Source: CAYYGL01 sp964471235
GTDB lineage: Bacteria; Calditrichota; Calditrichia; RBG-13-44-9; J075
Direction: 5' to 3'
Length of the DNA stretch: 22,761 bases
Assembly (NCBI GenBank): GCA_964471235.1
Contig: CAYYGL010000068.1
Span: forward strand, 1-22,761
The position numbers and the translations under genes were made by a program. Shown here one piece after another: positions 1-8,587 of the stretch (position 1 is its first letter; the number at the start of each line of letters is the position of its first letter). The notes beneath the pieces are model-generated. The model was given only the letters and a program-made list of their open reading frames with translations, had not been told where the DNA came from and did no database searches.

Positions 1-411
1 ATTTACTTCTGGGGAATTTACTGGATAGACCCGGTTTTAACCGTTCTCATCGGCCTGTATATCATCAAAGAGAGTTATCAGATTATAACTTCGGCAATTC
101 ATATATTAATGGAAGGTGCCCCCGCCGGGATTTCGTTGACTGAAGTCCAGCAAGCCGTGGAGGCGCTTCCGGAAGTGAGCGATATTCACCACATCCATGT
201 CTGGCACATCGGGGAGCATGATGTGCATTTTGAAGCCCATGTGAATGTGAAGGACATGCTGATCAGCGAAAGCGACCAACTGCGGGAGAAAATCGAACGG
301 ATTTTAGAAGAGCAGTTCGGCATTCACCACATTACTCTGCAATTTGAATGCAACCAATGCCCGGATGTGGGGTTGATTAAGCAGCAGGAAGGGGGCACAA
401 CAAGGGTATAA
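1..411 (+). CDS. Cation diffusion facilitator (CDF) family transporter, 3' end only
   Basis: The reading frame is open from the first base of the window, so the gene starts upstream. The visible 136 residues begin in the last part of the membrane domain (WIDPVLTVLIGLYIIKESY, a typical last-helix sequence of CDF proteins). They continue into the cytoplasmic C-terminal domain: HILMEGAPAGIS, then VSDIHHIHVWHIGEHDVHFEAHV. CDF proteins exchange Zn2+, Cd2+ or related divalent cations for protons across the inner membrane, and the cytoplasmic domain binds regulatory metal. The His-rich stretch and the late CNQC pair are compatible with metal binding. The ion specificity cannot be read because the transmembrane HxxxD site lies outside the window. 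The TAA stop falls inside the first unit of an 8-bp repeat that continues downstream. Confidence 0.9.
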   Translation: MYFWGIYWIDPVLTVLIGLYIIKESYQIITSAIHILMEGAPAGISLTEVQQAVEALPEVSDIHHIHVWHIGEHDVHFEAHVNVKDMLISESDQLREKIERILEEQFGIHHITLQFECNQCPDVGLIKQQEGGTTRV

Positions 412-443
412 TGTTATAAGGTTATAAGGGTATAAGGTATAGG
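405..443. repeat. Degenerate 8-bp tandem repeat overlapping the CDF stop codon
   Basis: Units read GGTATAAT, GTTATAAG, GTTATAAG, GGTATAAG and GTATAGG in direct succession. The first unit contains the stop codon of the upstream gene. Seen directly; function unknown. Confidence 0.75.
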
Positions 444-478
444 TAGAGTGGTTTGGGGGAATGGGGGAGCGGTCGGGA

Positions 479-513
479 GCGCTATCAGCTCTCAGCCGTC
501 AGCTTTCTGCAGG
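479..513. repeat. Degenerate 7-bp tandem repeat (CAGCTNT type)
   Basis: Consecutive heptamers GCGCTAT, CAGCTCT, CAGCCGT, CAGCTTT and CTGCAGG lie in the gene-free stretch 412-800, between convergent genes. Nothing else in that stretch looks coding; the rest is G-rich, low-complexity sequence. Confidence 0.65.
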
Positions 514-559
514 AGATGAGTCGATGAATGAATGGGGAGATGGGGGCTATGTGTGGATT

Positions 560-594
560 AAACTATAGCTAATAGCCAACAGCTAACAGCTTTT
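560..594. repeat. Degenerate 7-bp tandem repeat (AGCTAAC type)
   Basis: Consecutive heptamers AAACTAT, AGCTAAT, AGCCAAC, AGCTAAC and AGCTTTT. It has the same 7-bp period as the neighbouring arrays but a different unit sequence. Confidence 0.7.
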
Positions 595-699
595 CTCAAA
601 AGGGCGGACAGTTTTCAGCAGGAAAAAAGTAGATGGGTAGAAGTGTGGATGCGTGATGGGAAGTTGTTTGGGTAAATTCGCCATCAAAAATCCGAAATC

Positions 700-727
700 A
701 TTACTCGTTACTCGTCACGTTTCACGC
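700..727. repeat. Degenerate 7-bp tandem repeat (GTTACTC type)
   Basis: Consecutive heptamers ATTACTC, GTTACTC, GTCACGT and TTCACGC. This is the third distinct heptamer array in the same intergenic stretch. Confidence 0.7.
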
Positions 728-800
728 CTTCAAACGGAACACAGCCCGGGCACCATAACTACGGAGAGATTGGAGTATTTGGGGAAATTGGCATTGCAGG

Positions 801-2063
801 TCAGGTTTTCAATTTTTTCTTTTTCGCCGCCGGGAACAAAACATTGTTCAGGATTAAACGATAGCCCGGCGAGTTTTTGTGCAGTTCCAGTTGAGTCGGG
901 GGATCCCCCACCGCATGGGTGTAATCTTCCGGATCGTGCCCACCGTAAAACGTAAAGGTGCCCTTCCCCACATTACCATGAATGTATTTTACCTCATCAG
1001 TACCTTCCACTTCCCCCATTATTACCACCGAGGGTTTAATTTTTTTTCGGTTAAACATGGTGGTTTGCCCCATAAATCCCTTAATGATGCCGACGTGGTT
1101 TTGGGTCAGCATGGTGGGTACCGGGTCGTATTTGGCAGAGAATTCGAACAGCGAGAAATAGTCGGTTTCCGGGTCTCGAATGCGGGGAGCAAAACTGGGC
1201 GGGATGTCGATATCGGAAAATTCGTATAAGTTGGGATCGGTATAGAGCTTGAAGTTCTGGAATGCCAGGGTTTTGGAAAAATCCAGTTTTTGCTGATAGT
1301 TGGGGTCGGGCGGGTCACCGTCAAACGGCACATCAACGATATCCACCCCTTCCGCTGCCAGGGCAATATCCAGGGCATCGGTTGCGGAACACATGGCAAA
1401 TAAAAAACCGCCGCCTACCACGTAGCGCTTAATTTCCCGGGCAACCGCTTTCTTCAACTCCGAAACCGACGGGTATCCCCGTTTGGCTGCCAGGGCTTCA
1501 TTTACATGCACTTCTTCCTGATACCAGGGGGCATTCCGAAAGGCACTATAAAATTTACCATATTGCCCGGTAAAATCTTCATGATGCAGGTGCAGCCAGT
1601 CGTATTCGCTGAGTTTGCCATCCAACACGTCATCATCATAAATTTTGTCGTAGGGAATTTCTGCGTAGGTAAGCGCCAGGGTAACGGCGTCATCCCAGGG
1701 CTGTTTGTTGGGCGGGGTGTAGACTGCAATTTTGGGCGCTTTTTCCAGCAGCACCCGCTCCATATTCTCATTTTCAATGGTGGCGTAAATGGAATTCACT
1801 TCACTCGCTCCGATCACCTCATAGCTCACCCCTCGAATTCTGCATTCCTGCTCCAGCCCGGGGAAGAGAGGCATTAAAAAAGAACCGCCCCGGTAATTGA
1901 GCAGCCATTCCACATTGACCCCGCGGGTTAAGCTCCAGTAAGCTATCCCATACGCTTTAAGATGGTCGGTCTGGGAAAAGTCCATGGGGATTAAACACTG
2001 CTGGGCGCTGAGTGGGAAAACCATCAACCACACCCCAATCCAAAAATGACGGATGCTTCTCAT
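801..2063 (-). CDS. Secreted conserved protein (family often auto-named 'asparagine synthetase B')
   Basis: 420 residues with an N-terminal signal peptide (about residues 1-21, hydrophobic GVWLMVFPLSA before QQC). The conserved early block LIPMDFSQTDHLKAYGIAYWSL and the LLNYRGGSFL block match, from memory, a Bacteroidota/Calditrichota family that automatic pipelines label asparagine synthetase B. The label is unlikely to be right. There is no Cys after the initiator Met, no SGGxDS pyrophosphate loop, and the protein is exported. A GGGFLFAMCSATD segment near residue 220 resembles the nucleophile elbow of class I amidotransferase or ThuA-like folds, which is inference only. The ATG overlaps the TGA of the upstream TPR gene as ATGA, so translation is probably coupled. 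It is the last gene of the lepA operon. Function unknown. Confidence 0.85.
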   Translation of the reverse strand: MRSIRHFWIGVWLMVFPLSAQQCLIPMDFSQTDHLKAYGIAYWSLTRGVNVEWLLNYRGGSFLMPLFPGLEQECRIRGVSYEVIGASEVNSIYATIENENMERVLLEKAPKIAVYTPPNKQPWDDAVTLALTYAEIPYDKIYDDDVLDGKLSEYDWLHLHHEDFTGQYGKFYSAFRNAPWYQEEVHVNEALAAKRGYPSVSELKKAVAREIKRYVVGGGFLFAMCSATDALDIALAAEGVDIVDVPFDGDPPDPNYQQKLDFSKTLAFQNFKLYTDPNLYEFSDIDIPPSFAPRIRDPETDYFSLFEFSAKYDPVPTMLTQNHVGIIKGFMGQTTMFNRKKIKPSVVIMGEVEGTDEVKYIHGNVGKGTFTFYGGHDPEDYTHAVGDPPTQLELHKNSPGYRLILNNVLFPAAKKKKLKT

Positions 2064-3919
2064 GGCACCAATTCCGGGTTTTGTTTCCGAATTTCTTTTA
2101 ATCTTTCCCTGGCGGCAATGGCAAACTGGCTGGTGGGAAATTCCGCTAATAGCCGGTCATACAGGGAATATGCCTGCGCCACATTTTTTAATTGATTTTC
2201 CACAATACCTGCCATTAAAAACAACGCCTCATCGGCATACAGGTGCAAAGACTCGTCTTTTAACACTTGATTGCAGAATTCCAGCGCCTGGTCCGGTTTT
2301 CCGATATCCCTGGAAAGCCGGGCTGCCTGCAATAACAACCGGATTTTAAAAGGAATCGGCGGATTGTTTTCCAGGGCTTTTTTTAATTTGCTGATTGCCT
2401 GGGATTTCTTTTGCTGCATCAGCAGCCAATCCGCTTCGGCGTAGAGTTTTAATGCCTGGGGAGCGGTTTTTTCATTCTCCAAAATCCCTTGCAGTTCAAA
2501 GGCATCGTTGGTCATGGTGCCGGATAACCCCTGCAATTCCGGAATTCGGTTTAACCGTTTCCGCGCTCCTTCGTAATCTCCCTGGTAAAACTTGATTTTT
2601 GCCAGCAAAAACAGTGCCCGGGGTTTCCTGGCTTTACTGTTTACCTGCATCAGCATTTCGGCGGCTTTATCCAGGTCTCCCCGCATCATATAAGTTTCCC
2701 CGGCACTAAGCAGGGCGCCTTCCCGGATATCCGGCTTGTTTTGGTATAACCGGGCGACTTTAGAGTAGATGGTGATGGCTCGGTCCAGATCAAAGAAGAA
2801 CCGGCGGTAAATGTCTCCTTCCAGCAGGGTAAGGTTCGCCACTTCGGGTCGATTGGGAAAGCGTTCCTGTACCTGGTGGATCATATCAATCGCCTGACGG
2901 GCATAGGATTGGTCATTACGAGTGCGCGCCAGTTCCAGATTACAGCGGGCAGCCCCCTGGTAAGCCAGCCATAAAAAAGGTGAGTGGGGAAACCGATTGA
3001 TCACTTCATTATATGCCCGCAGTGCCAGGGGATACAAGGAATCCGACTGCACTGCCCGGGCAAATTCCAGTAAGTAACGCCCCCGGGTTTTTTCAGTCTC
3101 CACATCCCGGTACAAAGAAAACGCTTCATCGTAACGACCATACTTCTGAAAAAATTTTGCCCCCAAAATTTTCAATTCCACCCGGTCACCGGATTTTTTT
3201 AACTCTTTCCGTAACAGACTGAGGAGATGCTCAATTTCCGCTTCATCTTCCACCCGAAATGCCAGCACACTCCGGGCAATCATCTGATAATCTTCCGGTT
3301 TTTGGCGCACATACTTTATATAGGCTTGCAATGCCCGGTCATATTGTAAGCGGGTACGATAAAAATTCGCTAACTCATGCAGAAGATAAGGTTGATCCGG
3401 GTGGTTGTGATACGCTTGTTCATATACCTGCACTGCTTCATCATACATCCGGTTAGCGGTCATCGCCCGGGCGACCTGGGTGTATAACGAGGTGATATCG
3501 GGATGCTGATCCAGAACTTTTTTCCATATTTTCAGCGCTTCGGCCTTTTCCCCGGATTTCAGTAGCACCTCCCCAAAATCCACCCGGTAGCGGGGGTTGC
3601 CCTTATCAAATGATTCCTGCCGACGAATCAAATCCTGTGCTTTATCCACCAGGGAAAGTTGCAGATAGGAACTGAGCAACGCCTGGTAATATTGAACATT
3701 ACCGGGAGACGTTTGATAGAGCGATTCCAGAATACGGATGGCGCGCGGGTGTTCATTTCGCCGTTGATACCCCTGGGCGACCATAAACTGCCGCCGTTGC
3801 CAATTCTGGCGATGAGCCTGTGAGGGAGCTGCTTCCTGTGATGCAACAGGGATGGTAAATCCCAACAGTACCATAAGAAGCAGATAAAACGGAAGTAAAC
3901 GGATTGAAGATAGGTTCAC
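2060..3919 (-). CDS. Secreted TPR-repeat protein
   Basis: 619 residues starting at GTG, preceded by AGGAG at 9-nt spacing; that Shine-Dalgarno sequence overlaps the end of hemW. A signal peptide is clear (PFYLLLMVLLGFTIPVASQ, cleavage near residue 28). The rest is nearly all helical tetratricopeptide repeats, for example ARAMTANRMYDEAVQVYEQA and ALSAYLKYV-like units with the usual small and aromatic pattern. The late block AYSLYDRLLAEFPTSQFAIAARERLKEIR resembles outer-membrane-assembly TPRs of the BamD/YbgF (CpoB) type. The likely role is as a periplasmic scaffold, possibly for the product of the coupled downstream gene. It lies 12 bp after hemW and overlaps the next gene by 4 bp. Confidence 0.88.
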   Translation of the reverse strand: MNLSSIRLLPFYLLLMVLLGFTIPVASQEAAPSQAHRQNWQRRQFMVAQGYQRRNEHPRAIRILESLYQTSPGNVQYYQALLSSYLQLSLVDKAQDLIRRQESFDKGNPRYRVDFGEVLLKSGEKAEALKIWKKVLDQHPDITSLYTQVARAMTANRMYDEAVQVYEQAYHNHPDQPYLLHELANFYRTRLQYDRALQAYIKYVRQKPEDYQMIARSVLAFRVEDEAEIEHLLSLLRKELKKSGDRVELKILGAKFFQKYGRYDEAFSLYRDVETEKTRGRYLLEFARAVQSDSLYPLALRAYNEVINRFPHSPFLWLAYQGAARCNLELARTRNDQSYARQAIDMIHQVQERFPNRPEVANLTLLEGDIYRRFFFDLDRAITIYSKVARLYQNKPDIREGALLSAGETYMMRGDLDKAAEMLMQVNSKARKPRALFLLAKIKFYQGDYEGARKRLNRIPELQGLSGTMTNDAFELQGILENEKTAPQALKLYAEADWLLMQQKKSQAISKLKKALENNPPIPFKIRLLLQAARLSRDIGKPDQALEFCNQVLKDESLHLYADEALFLMAGIVENQLKNVAQAYSLYDRLLAEFPTSQFAIAARERLKEIRKQNPELVP

Positions 3920-3931
3920 TTTAAAAGACTC

Positions 3932-5068
3932 CTAAAAATAAGCGGCGACCGTATCGGCAATCATCCAGCCTTTTTCCGATAGTCGAACGGTGTCGCCGTT
4001 TTGTTCAATTAAATTTTCACTCATCAATTTCTGCAAGGTTTCATCATATTGTTGAAAAAAATCCACCCCGAAGCGTTTTTTAAATTCATGCACCGGAATC
4101 CCCTGGCGCAGTCGTAATCTTAAAAAAACAAACTCAAACATCTGTTTTTCAAGTGACAGTTCTTCCACAAAGCCAATCGGGAGGCGCTCCTTTTGGAGGT
4201 CTTTGAGGTAAGCCAGCACTGAACGTTTATTGGAGAACCGTTTCTGTTGATAGAAAGAATGCGCCGATGGACCCAACCCAATATACGGATGATGCTGCCA
4301 GTAAATCAGGTTATGCCGGCAGACAAACTCCTCCCCGCGGGAAAAATTGGAGATCTCATACCCCTGGTAACCGTAGCGGTTTAAAAAATCCCGGGCAAAT
4401 TCATAATAGCCCGCTTCTTCATCTTCCCCCAGGGGCTGCAATTCTCCCTGCTCCATTCGTTTGTAAAAAACTGTGCCGGGTTCAAAAATCAATGTATAGC
4501 AAGAGATGTGTTCGGGAAACAAATGAACGGCTTCCTGAAGGGTGTTCTTAAATGAAGATTCCGTAATACCGGGAAAGGCGGTCATCAAATCGATGTTGAT
4601 GTTGCGGAAGCCGGCGTTTCGAGCAGCCTGAAAGTTCTCAAGCACATCAGCAACCGTATGGATACGACCTAAAAATTCCAGTTCCCCGGGATTAAAGCTT
4701 TGCACTCCCATACTGAGACGGTTAAATCCCAGAGATCGGAGAAGCGCCAATTTTTCCGGGGAGAGGGTACCGGGATTGGCTTCGATGGTGATTTCGGCAT
4801 CCGGGGAGATATTGAAATGCGAAAAGAGGGCGTTCCGAATATGCTGCAAATGCTTTTCCGGAAGCAGGGTGGGGGTTCCGCCACCCCAGAAGAGAGTATT
4901 GAAGGTGATGCTATTATATTGAGGTGCCCGCAGGTGGATTTCCTTCCGGAGTCCTTCTACGAACGCATCCATCAATTCCAGTTGGGTGATCGAATAAAAA
5001 TCACAATAACCGCATTTTGAATGGCAAAATGGGATGTGGATGTATAATCCGTTCATGGTTTGCCTCAT
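3932..5068 (-). CDS. hemW: HemW-type radical SAM protein (heme chaperone; historically 'oxygen-independent coproporphyrinogen III oxidase-like')
   Basis: 378 residues, the usual HemW length. The opening LYIHIPFCHSKCGYCDFYS carries the CxxxCxxC [4Fe-4S]/SAM motif (Cys15, 19, 22). FWGGGTPTLL and EANPGTL follow, and the HemW-type C-terminal domain is present (YWQHHPYIGLGPSAHSF, VFLRLRLRQGIPVHEFKKRFG). In this family the protein binds heme and delivers it to respiratory enzymes; it lacks true HemN activity. The first ATG overlaps the TGA of lepB-2 (ATGA). A second ATG four codons in, at 5056, has a better Shine-Dalgarno (GAGG at 6 nt) and may be the real start. Confidence 0.93.
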   Translation of the reverse strand: MRQTMNGLYIHIPFCHSKCGYCDFYSITQLELMDAFVEGLRKEIHLRAPQYNSITFNTLFWGGGTPTLLPEKHLQHIRNALFSHFNISPDAEITIEANPGTLSPEKLALLRSLGFNRLSMGVQSFNPGELEFLGRIHTVADVLENFQAARNAGFRNINIDLMTAFPGITESSFKNTLQEAVHLFPEHISCYTLIFEPGTVFYKRMEQGELQPLGEDEEAGYYEFARDFLNRYGYQGYEISNFSRGEEFVCRHNLIYWQHHPYIGLGPSAHSFYQQKRFSNKRSVLAYLKDLQKERLPIGFVEELSLEKQMFEFVFLRLRLRQGIPVHEFKKRFGVDFFQQYDETLQKLMSENLIEQNGDTVRLSEKGWMIADTVAAYF

Positions 5069-5796
5069 CGGATGACCATTCCCAGGCGGTCCCAGCGCAG
5101 GCGGTTGAAGAAGCCGCCTTCTCCGTCAGGCAGGCTGCCCAGGGATAAATAAATGATCAGCGGTTTGCCGACGATGTTCTCCGGGGGCACAAACCCCCAC
5201 TGGCGGCTGTCCGAGCTGTCGTCCCGGTTATCCCCCATCACAAAGTAATGGTGCTCTTCCACCACCAGGGGACCGAAGTTATCGCGGCTGCCCAGGTCGG
5301 GACGGAAAACACTATACCAGTTTACATTCCGGGGCAGAATTTGGGGATCCACATATTTAACTCCCGGTGGGTCCGGGAAGCGGATGCCATCCACAAAAAC
5401 TTTTTTGTCCCGGATTTCCACTGTCTGCCCTCCCAGGGCGATGCAGCGTTTGATGTATTCCAGGTGAGGATTGCGCGGATATTTGAACACCAGGATATCA
5501 TGGGGTTTGGGATGCGCCAGCGCCGGAAGCCGAAAACGGAGAAACCTTGGAAGTTGGACCCCGGTGGGAATTGGCCACTTTTTCCAGCGGGTGAACGGAA
5601 CCCCCACCCAATCGGGCATTTTGGCGCCGTACACAAATTTGTTTACCAGCAGAAAATCGCCCACCAGCAGGGTGTTTTCCATGGAGCCGGTGGGAATTTT
5701 ATAAGCGGCAATGACAAACTGACGCATAATCAGTGCCGCTAAAAAGGCGATGAGAATCGCCTGCATGGTTTCGATTCGTCTGAATTTGGGTTTCAA
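5065..5796 (-). CDS. lepB: Type I signal peptidase (second copy)
   Basis: Cleaves signal peptides from exported proteins at the outer face of the inner membrane. An N-terminal membrane segment (AILIAFLAALIMRQFVIAA) is followed by the catalytic Ser in IPTGSM (Ser38), the catalytic Lys in EYIKRCIALGG (Lys116), and the GDNRDDSSDSRQWGFVP box. The open frame begins at a TTG at 5802, but AGGAG at 5806-5810 lies only 3 nt from it and 9 nt from the TTG at 5794-5796. I choose the latter, giving 243 residues starting M-K-P-K. This aligns exactly with the neighbouring paralogue. It is preceded by lepB-1 with a 59-bp gap and overlaps hemW by 4 bp. It differs substantially from copy 1 in the substrate-binding and domain II regions. 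Confidence 0.92.
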   Translation of the reverse strand: MKPKFRRIETMQAILIAFLAALIMRQFVIAAYKIPTGSMENTLLVGDFLLVNKFVYGAKMPDWVGVPFTRWKKWPIPTGVQLPRFLRFRLPALAHPKPHDILVFKYPRNPHLEYIKRCIALGGQTVEIRDKKVFVDGIRFPDPPGVKYVDPQILPRNVNWYSVFRPDLGSRDNFGPLVVEEHHYFVMGDNRDDSSDSRQWGFVPPENIVGKPLIIYLSLGSLPDGEGGFFNRLRWDRLGMVIR

Positions 5797-5855
5797 AAAC
5801 AATCACTCCTGCTTGAAAGTTATTGATCAGTCATGCAAACCAGGGGCAATCCGGA

Positions 5856-6590
5856 TTATCTTACTATCGAACCCAGCCTGCCCCAACGAATTTTTTTAAA
5901 CAACCGATAACCCGGTACCGTGCTGTCCCAGGATAACCACACAATCAACGGTTTGCCGACAATGTTCTCCGGCGGAACAAAGCCCCATACCCGGCTGTCC
6001 TGACTGTTATCGCGATTATCTCCCATCATAAAATAATGATCCGGCGGAACAATGACGGTGTTGTAGTTATTCAGTCCATACCCATTATACAAAGCATGAC
6101 GAATAACGTATGTTTTTCCTGTTGGTGTTGTAATTCTATAATATTGGATTTGCCGGTTTTCTTCGGGGTCAAATTTGCGGTAAAGAAACGTTTTTTTTCC
6201 TTCCGGTTTTCCGTTGATAAAGAGATCGTTATCTTTTACCTGGACCGATTGCCCGCCCACGGCCACACAACGTTTGATATAGTCCAACCGGCGCTCCCGC
6301 GGGTATTCAAAGACCACAATATCGTATTGTTTGGGTTTGGTAATTGCCGGGAAACGCACAAAGGGAACATAAAAACCTTTGTCGGTAAATGGGATGCCTA
6401 TCCAGGTAGGGGTGCGGGCGCCATAGATGAATTTATTGACAAACATGAAATCACCAATCAAAATCGTATCCTTCATAGAGCCGGTAGGAACGTTGTACGA
6501 GGCAATCACAAACTGCCGCAAAATCAAAGCTGCCAGCAAGGCAATTAATACCGCTTTGATGTTCTCAACGATTTTATTTTTCGGTTTCAA
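5856..6590 (-). CDS. lepB: Type I signal peptidase (first copy)
   Basis: Same architecture as the adjacent copy. A membrane segment (AVLIALLAALILRQFVIAS) precedes VPTGSM with the catalytic Ser38. Lys106 lies in DYIKRCVAVGG and the MGDNRDNSQDSRVWGFVP box follows. Start choice: ATG codons at 6605 and 6596 are in frame, but the strong GGAGG at 6599-6603 lies inside or 2 nt from them. It sits 8 nt from a TTG at 6588-6590, which reads TTG-AAA-CCG-AAA, the same opening as lepB-2. I therefore prefer TTG and 244 residues; conventional callers would probably use 6605. The gene lies in the lepA-lepB-lepB-hemW operon and recalls the conserved lepA-lepB order. Two non-identical copies may divide substrates between them. 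Confidence 0.92.
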   Translation of the reverse strand: MKPKNKIVENIKAVLIALLAALILRQFVIASYNVPTGSMKDTILIGDFMFVNKFIYGARTPTWIGIPFTDKGFYVPFVRFPAITKPKQYDIVVFEYPRERRLDYIKRCVAVGGQSVQVKDNDLFINGKPEGKKTFLYRKFDPEENRQIQYYRITTPTGKTYVIRHALYNGYGLNNYNTVIVPPDHYFMMGDNRDNSQDSRVWGFVPPENIVGKPLIVWLSWDSTVPGYRLFKKIRWGRLGSIVR

Positions 6591-6709
6591 TACCATAACC
6601 TCCATTCAACTGTTGTTGCTGCGTAATTGAAATTATTCGTTTAAGGTGTTCATAAAGTTCCGGTTACCAGGTGAATATGCCATTGGAATTTGTAACAGGA
6701 ATGGATCGG

Positions 6710-8509
6710 CTACTCATCGGCGGACAAAACCGCTAAAAATGCTTCCTGGGGAATTTCCACCCGTCCCACCTGCTTCATCCGTTTTTTACCTTCTTTCTGT
6801 TTTTCCAACAGCTTACGCTTCCGGGTGACATCCCCGCCGTAACATTTTGCCAGCACATTTTTACGCAGGGCTTTTACGCTCTCCCGGGCAATAACTTTAC
6901 TGCCAATTGCCGCCTGAATAACCACCTCGAACATCTGCCGGGGGATGATTTTCCGCAATTTCCGGCACAGGCTTCGCCCCTGTTCATAAGCTTTATCCTT
7001 ATGCACAATGATAGACAGGGCATCCAACACTTCCCCGTTGATCAGAATATCCAGCTTTACCAACTTCGATTCCCGGTAGCCCAGGAATTCATAATCCAAC
7101 GAGGCATACCCGCGCGAGACCGATTTAAGCCGGTCGTAAAAATCGAAGACCACTTCCGCCAGGGGGAGGTGATAATGCAAATCCGCCCGGCTGGGGTCCA
7201 AATATGAGGTGTTTTTCAAAATCCCCCGTTTTTCGCTGCACAACTTCATGATGTTTCCGATGTATTCCGGCGGGGTGATGATGTGGGCATCGATAAACGG
7301 TTCTTCTAATTTTTCCACATTTCCGGCAGGGGGCATTTTGGATGGATTATCCACAAATTGCACCTGCCCGTCGGTAAGCGTGACCCGGTAAATCACATTG
7401 GGCGTGGTGACAATGATGTTCTGCCCGAATTCCCGCTCCAGCCGTTCCTGAACAATTTCCATGTGCAGCAGTCCTAAAAATCCGCACCGGAACCCAAAAC
7501 CCAGCGCAGTGGAGGTCTCCGGCTCATATTGGAGTGAAGAATCATTCAGAATCAGTTTTTCCAGGGCGGAGCGGAGATTGTCAAATTCCTGGGTCTCCAC
7601 CGGGTAAATGCCGGCAAACACCATCGGTTTGACGCTGCGATACCCGGGCAAAGGGGAGTCCGCCGGGCGATCGGTGTGGGTAACCGTCTCCCCAACCTTG
7701 ACATCCCGCACATTCTTGGCGCCGCAAATCAGATACCCCACTTCCCCGGTGCTTAATTGATGACTCCGAAATCTTTTAAGCAGCAAATAGCCCAGTTCCT
7801 CCACTTCGAACTGCTTCCGGGTTGCCATAAAGGTAATTTTGTCCTTCTCCCGAATACTTCCGTTAAAAACTCTAATCAGGGCAATGACTCCCCGGTAGCT
7901 GTCAAAACTGGAATCGAAAATAAGCGCCTGGAGGGGAGCGTCGGGATCGCCGCCGGGAGAAGGGATCCGGTCGATGATTGCCTGAACCACTTCTTCAACC
8001 CCCAGACCGGTTTTGGCGCTGGTGAGCAAAATTTCATCTTCCCCGCAGCCAATGAGTTCAATGATCTGATGTTTCGTCGCTTCCACCTCGGCGCCCGGCA
8101 AATCAATTTTATTGATGACCGGAATAATCACCAGGTCATTATCTATTGCCTGGTAAAGGTTGCTGATGGTCTGCGCCTCCACCCCCTGGGAAGCATCCAC
8201 CAACAGCAACGCTCCCTCCACCGCTGCCAGGGTGCGGGAGACTTCGTAAGAAAAATCCACATGCCCGGGGGTATCCACCAGGTTGAAGATGTATTCCCTG
8301 CCATCGGGCGCTTTGTAGGGCATCCGAACCGCGTGGGATTTGATGGTAATTCCCCGTTCCCGCTCCAGTTCCATGTTATCCAACACCTGCGATTGCATCT
8401 GACGGTTTTCCAACGCGCCGGTAAATTCCAGCAATCGATCCGCCAGGGTGGATTTACCATGGTCGATATGGGCAATAATACAAAAATTTCGTATATTTTC
8501 GATGCTCAT
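6710..8509 (-). CDS. lepA: Elongation factor 4 (LepA) GTPase
   Basis: 599 residues from the chosen ATG, the family's normal length. The G-domain motifs are intact: AHIDHGKST (P-loop), RGITI (switch I), DTPGHVDF, NKIDLP and SAKTG. EF-G-like domains II, III and V and the LepA-specific C-terminal domain follow (ending RKRKLLEKQKEGKKRMKQVGRVEIPQEAF). LepA is a ribosome-binding translational GTPase implicated in back-translocation and ribosome biogenesis. The frame remains open to a TTG at 8560, but that TTG sits next to a -10-like element and would precede the predicted transcript start. The ATG giving MSIENIRNFCIIAHIDHG matches the family. AGGAAGGG lies about 14 nt upstream. First gene of the operon. 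Confidence 0.96.
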   Translation of the reverse strand: MSIENIRNFCIIAHIDHGKSTLADRLLEFTGALENRQMQSQVLDNMELERERGITIKSHAVRMPYKAPDGREYIFNLVDTPGHVDFSYEVSRTLAAVEGALLLVDASQGVEAQTISNLYQAIDNDLVIIPVINKIDLPGAEVEATKHQIIELIGCGEDEILLTSAKTGLGVEEVVQAIIDRIPSPGGDPDAPLQALIFDSSFDSYRGVIALIRVFNGSIREKDKITFMATRKQFEVEELGYLLLKRFRSHQLSTGEVGYLICGAKNVRDVKVGETVTHTDRPADSPLPGYRSVKPMVFAGIYPVETQEFDNLRSALEKLILNDSSLQYEPETSTALGFGFRCGFLGLLHMEIVQERLEREFGQNIIVTTPNVIYRVTLTDGQVQFVDNPSKMPPAGNVEKLEEPFIDAHIITPPEYIGNIMKLCSEKRGILKNTSYLDPSRADLHYHLPLAEVVFDFYDRLKSVSRGYASLDYEFLGYRESKLVKLDILINGEVLDALSIIVHKDKAYEQGRSLCRKLRKIIPRQMFEVVIQAAIGSKVIARESVKALRKNVLAKCYGGDVTRKRKLLEKQKEGKKRMKQVGRVEIPQEAFLAVLSADE

Positions 8510-8560
8510 TGAAAATTCACAAGCCCTTCCTGCCAGGTTGTTAAAAAAAAGAACACTCAA

Positions 8561-8587
8561 TTTATACTAAAATAGAGGGTATGTCAA
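8561..8587 (-). promoter_or_regulatory. Predicted sigma-70 promoter of the lepA operon
   Basis: On the minus strand TTGACA (8582-8587) is followed after 15 nt by TATAAA (8561-8566). Transcription would start near 8553, about 45 nt before the lepA ATG. The spacer is short. The -35 hexamer is one arm of an inverted repeat, TGTCAA-ACAAA-TTGACA at 8582-8598, which could form an operator. Confidence 0.5.

Noticed and set aside
405..727. CRISPR array
   Set aside because: Units are 7-8 bp with no spacers of constant length; not CRISPR-like.
801..2063. Functional asparagine synthetase B
   Set aside because: Signal peptide present; no N-terminal nucleophile Cys and no SGGxDS loop.
8510..8560. N-terminal extension of LepA from a TTG at 8560
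   Set aside because: The TTG lies next to the predicted -10 box and before the likely transcript start; family members begin close to the ATG at 8509.
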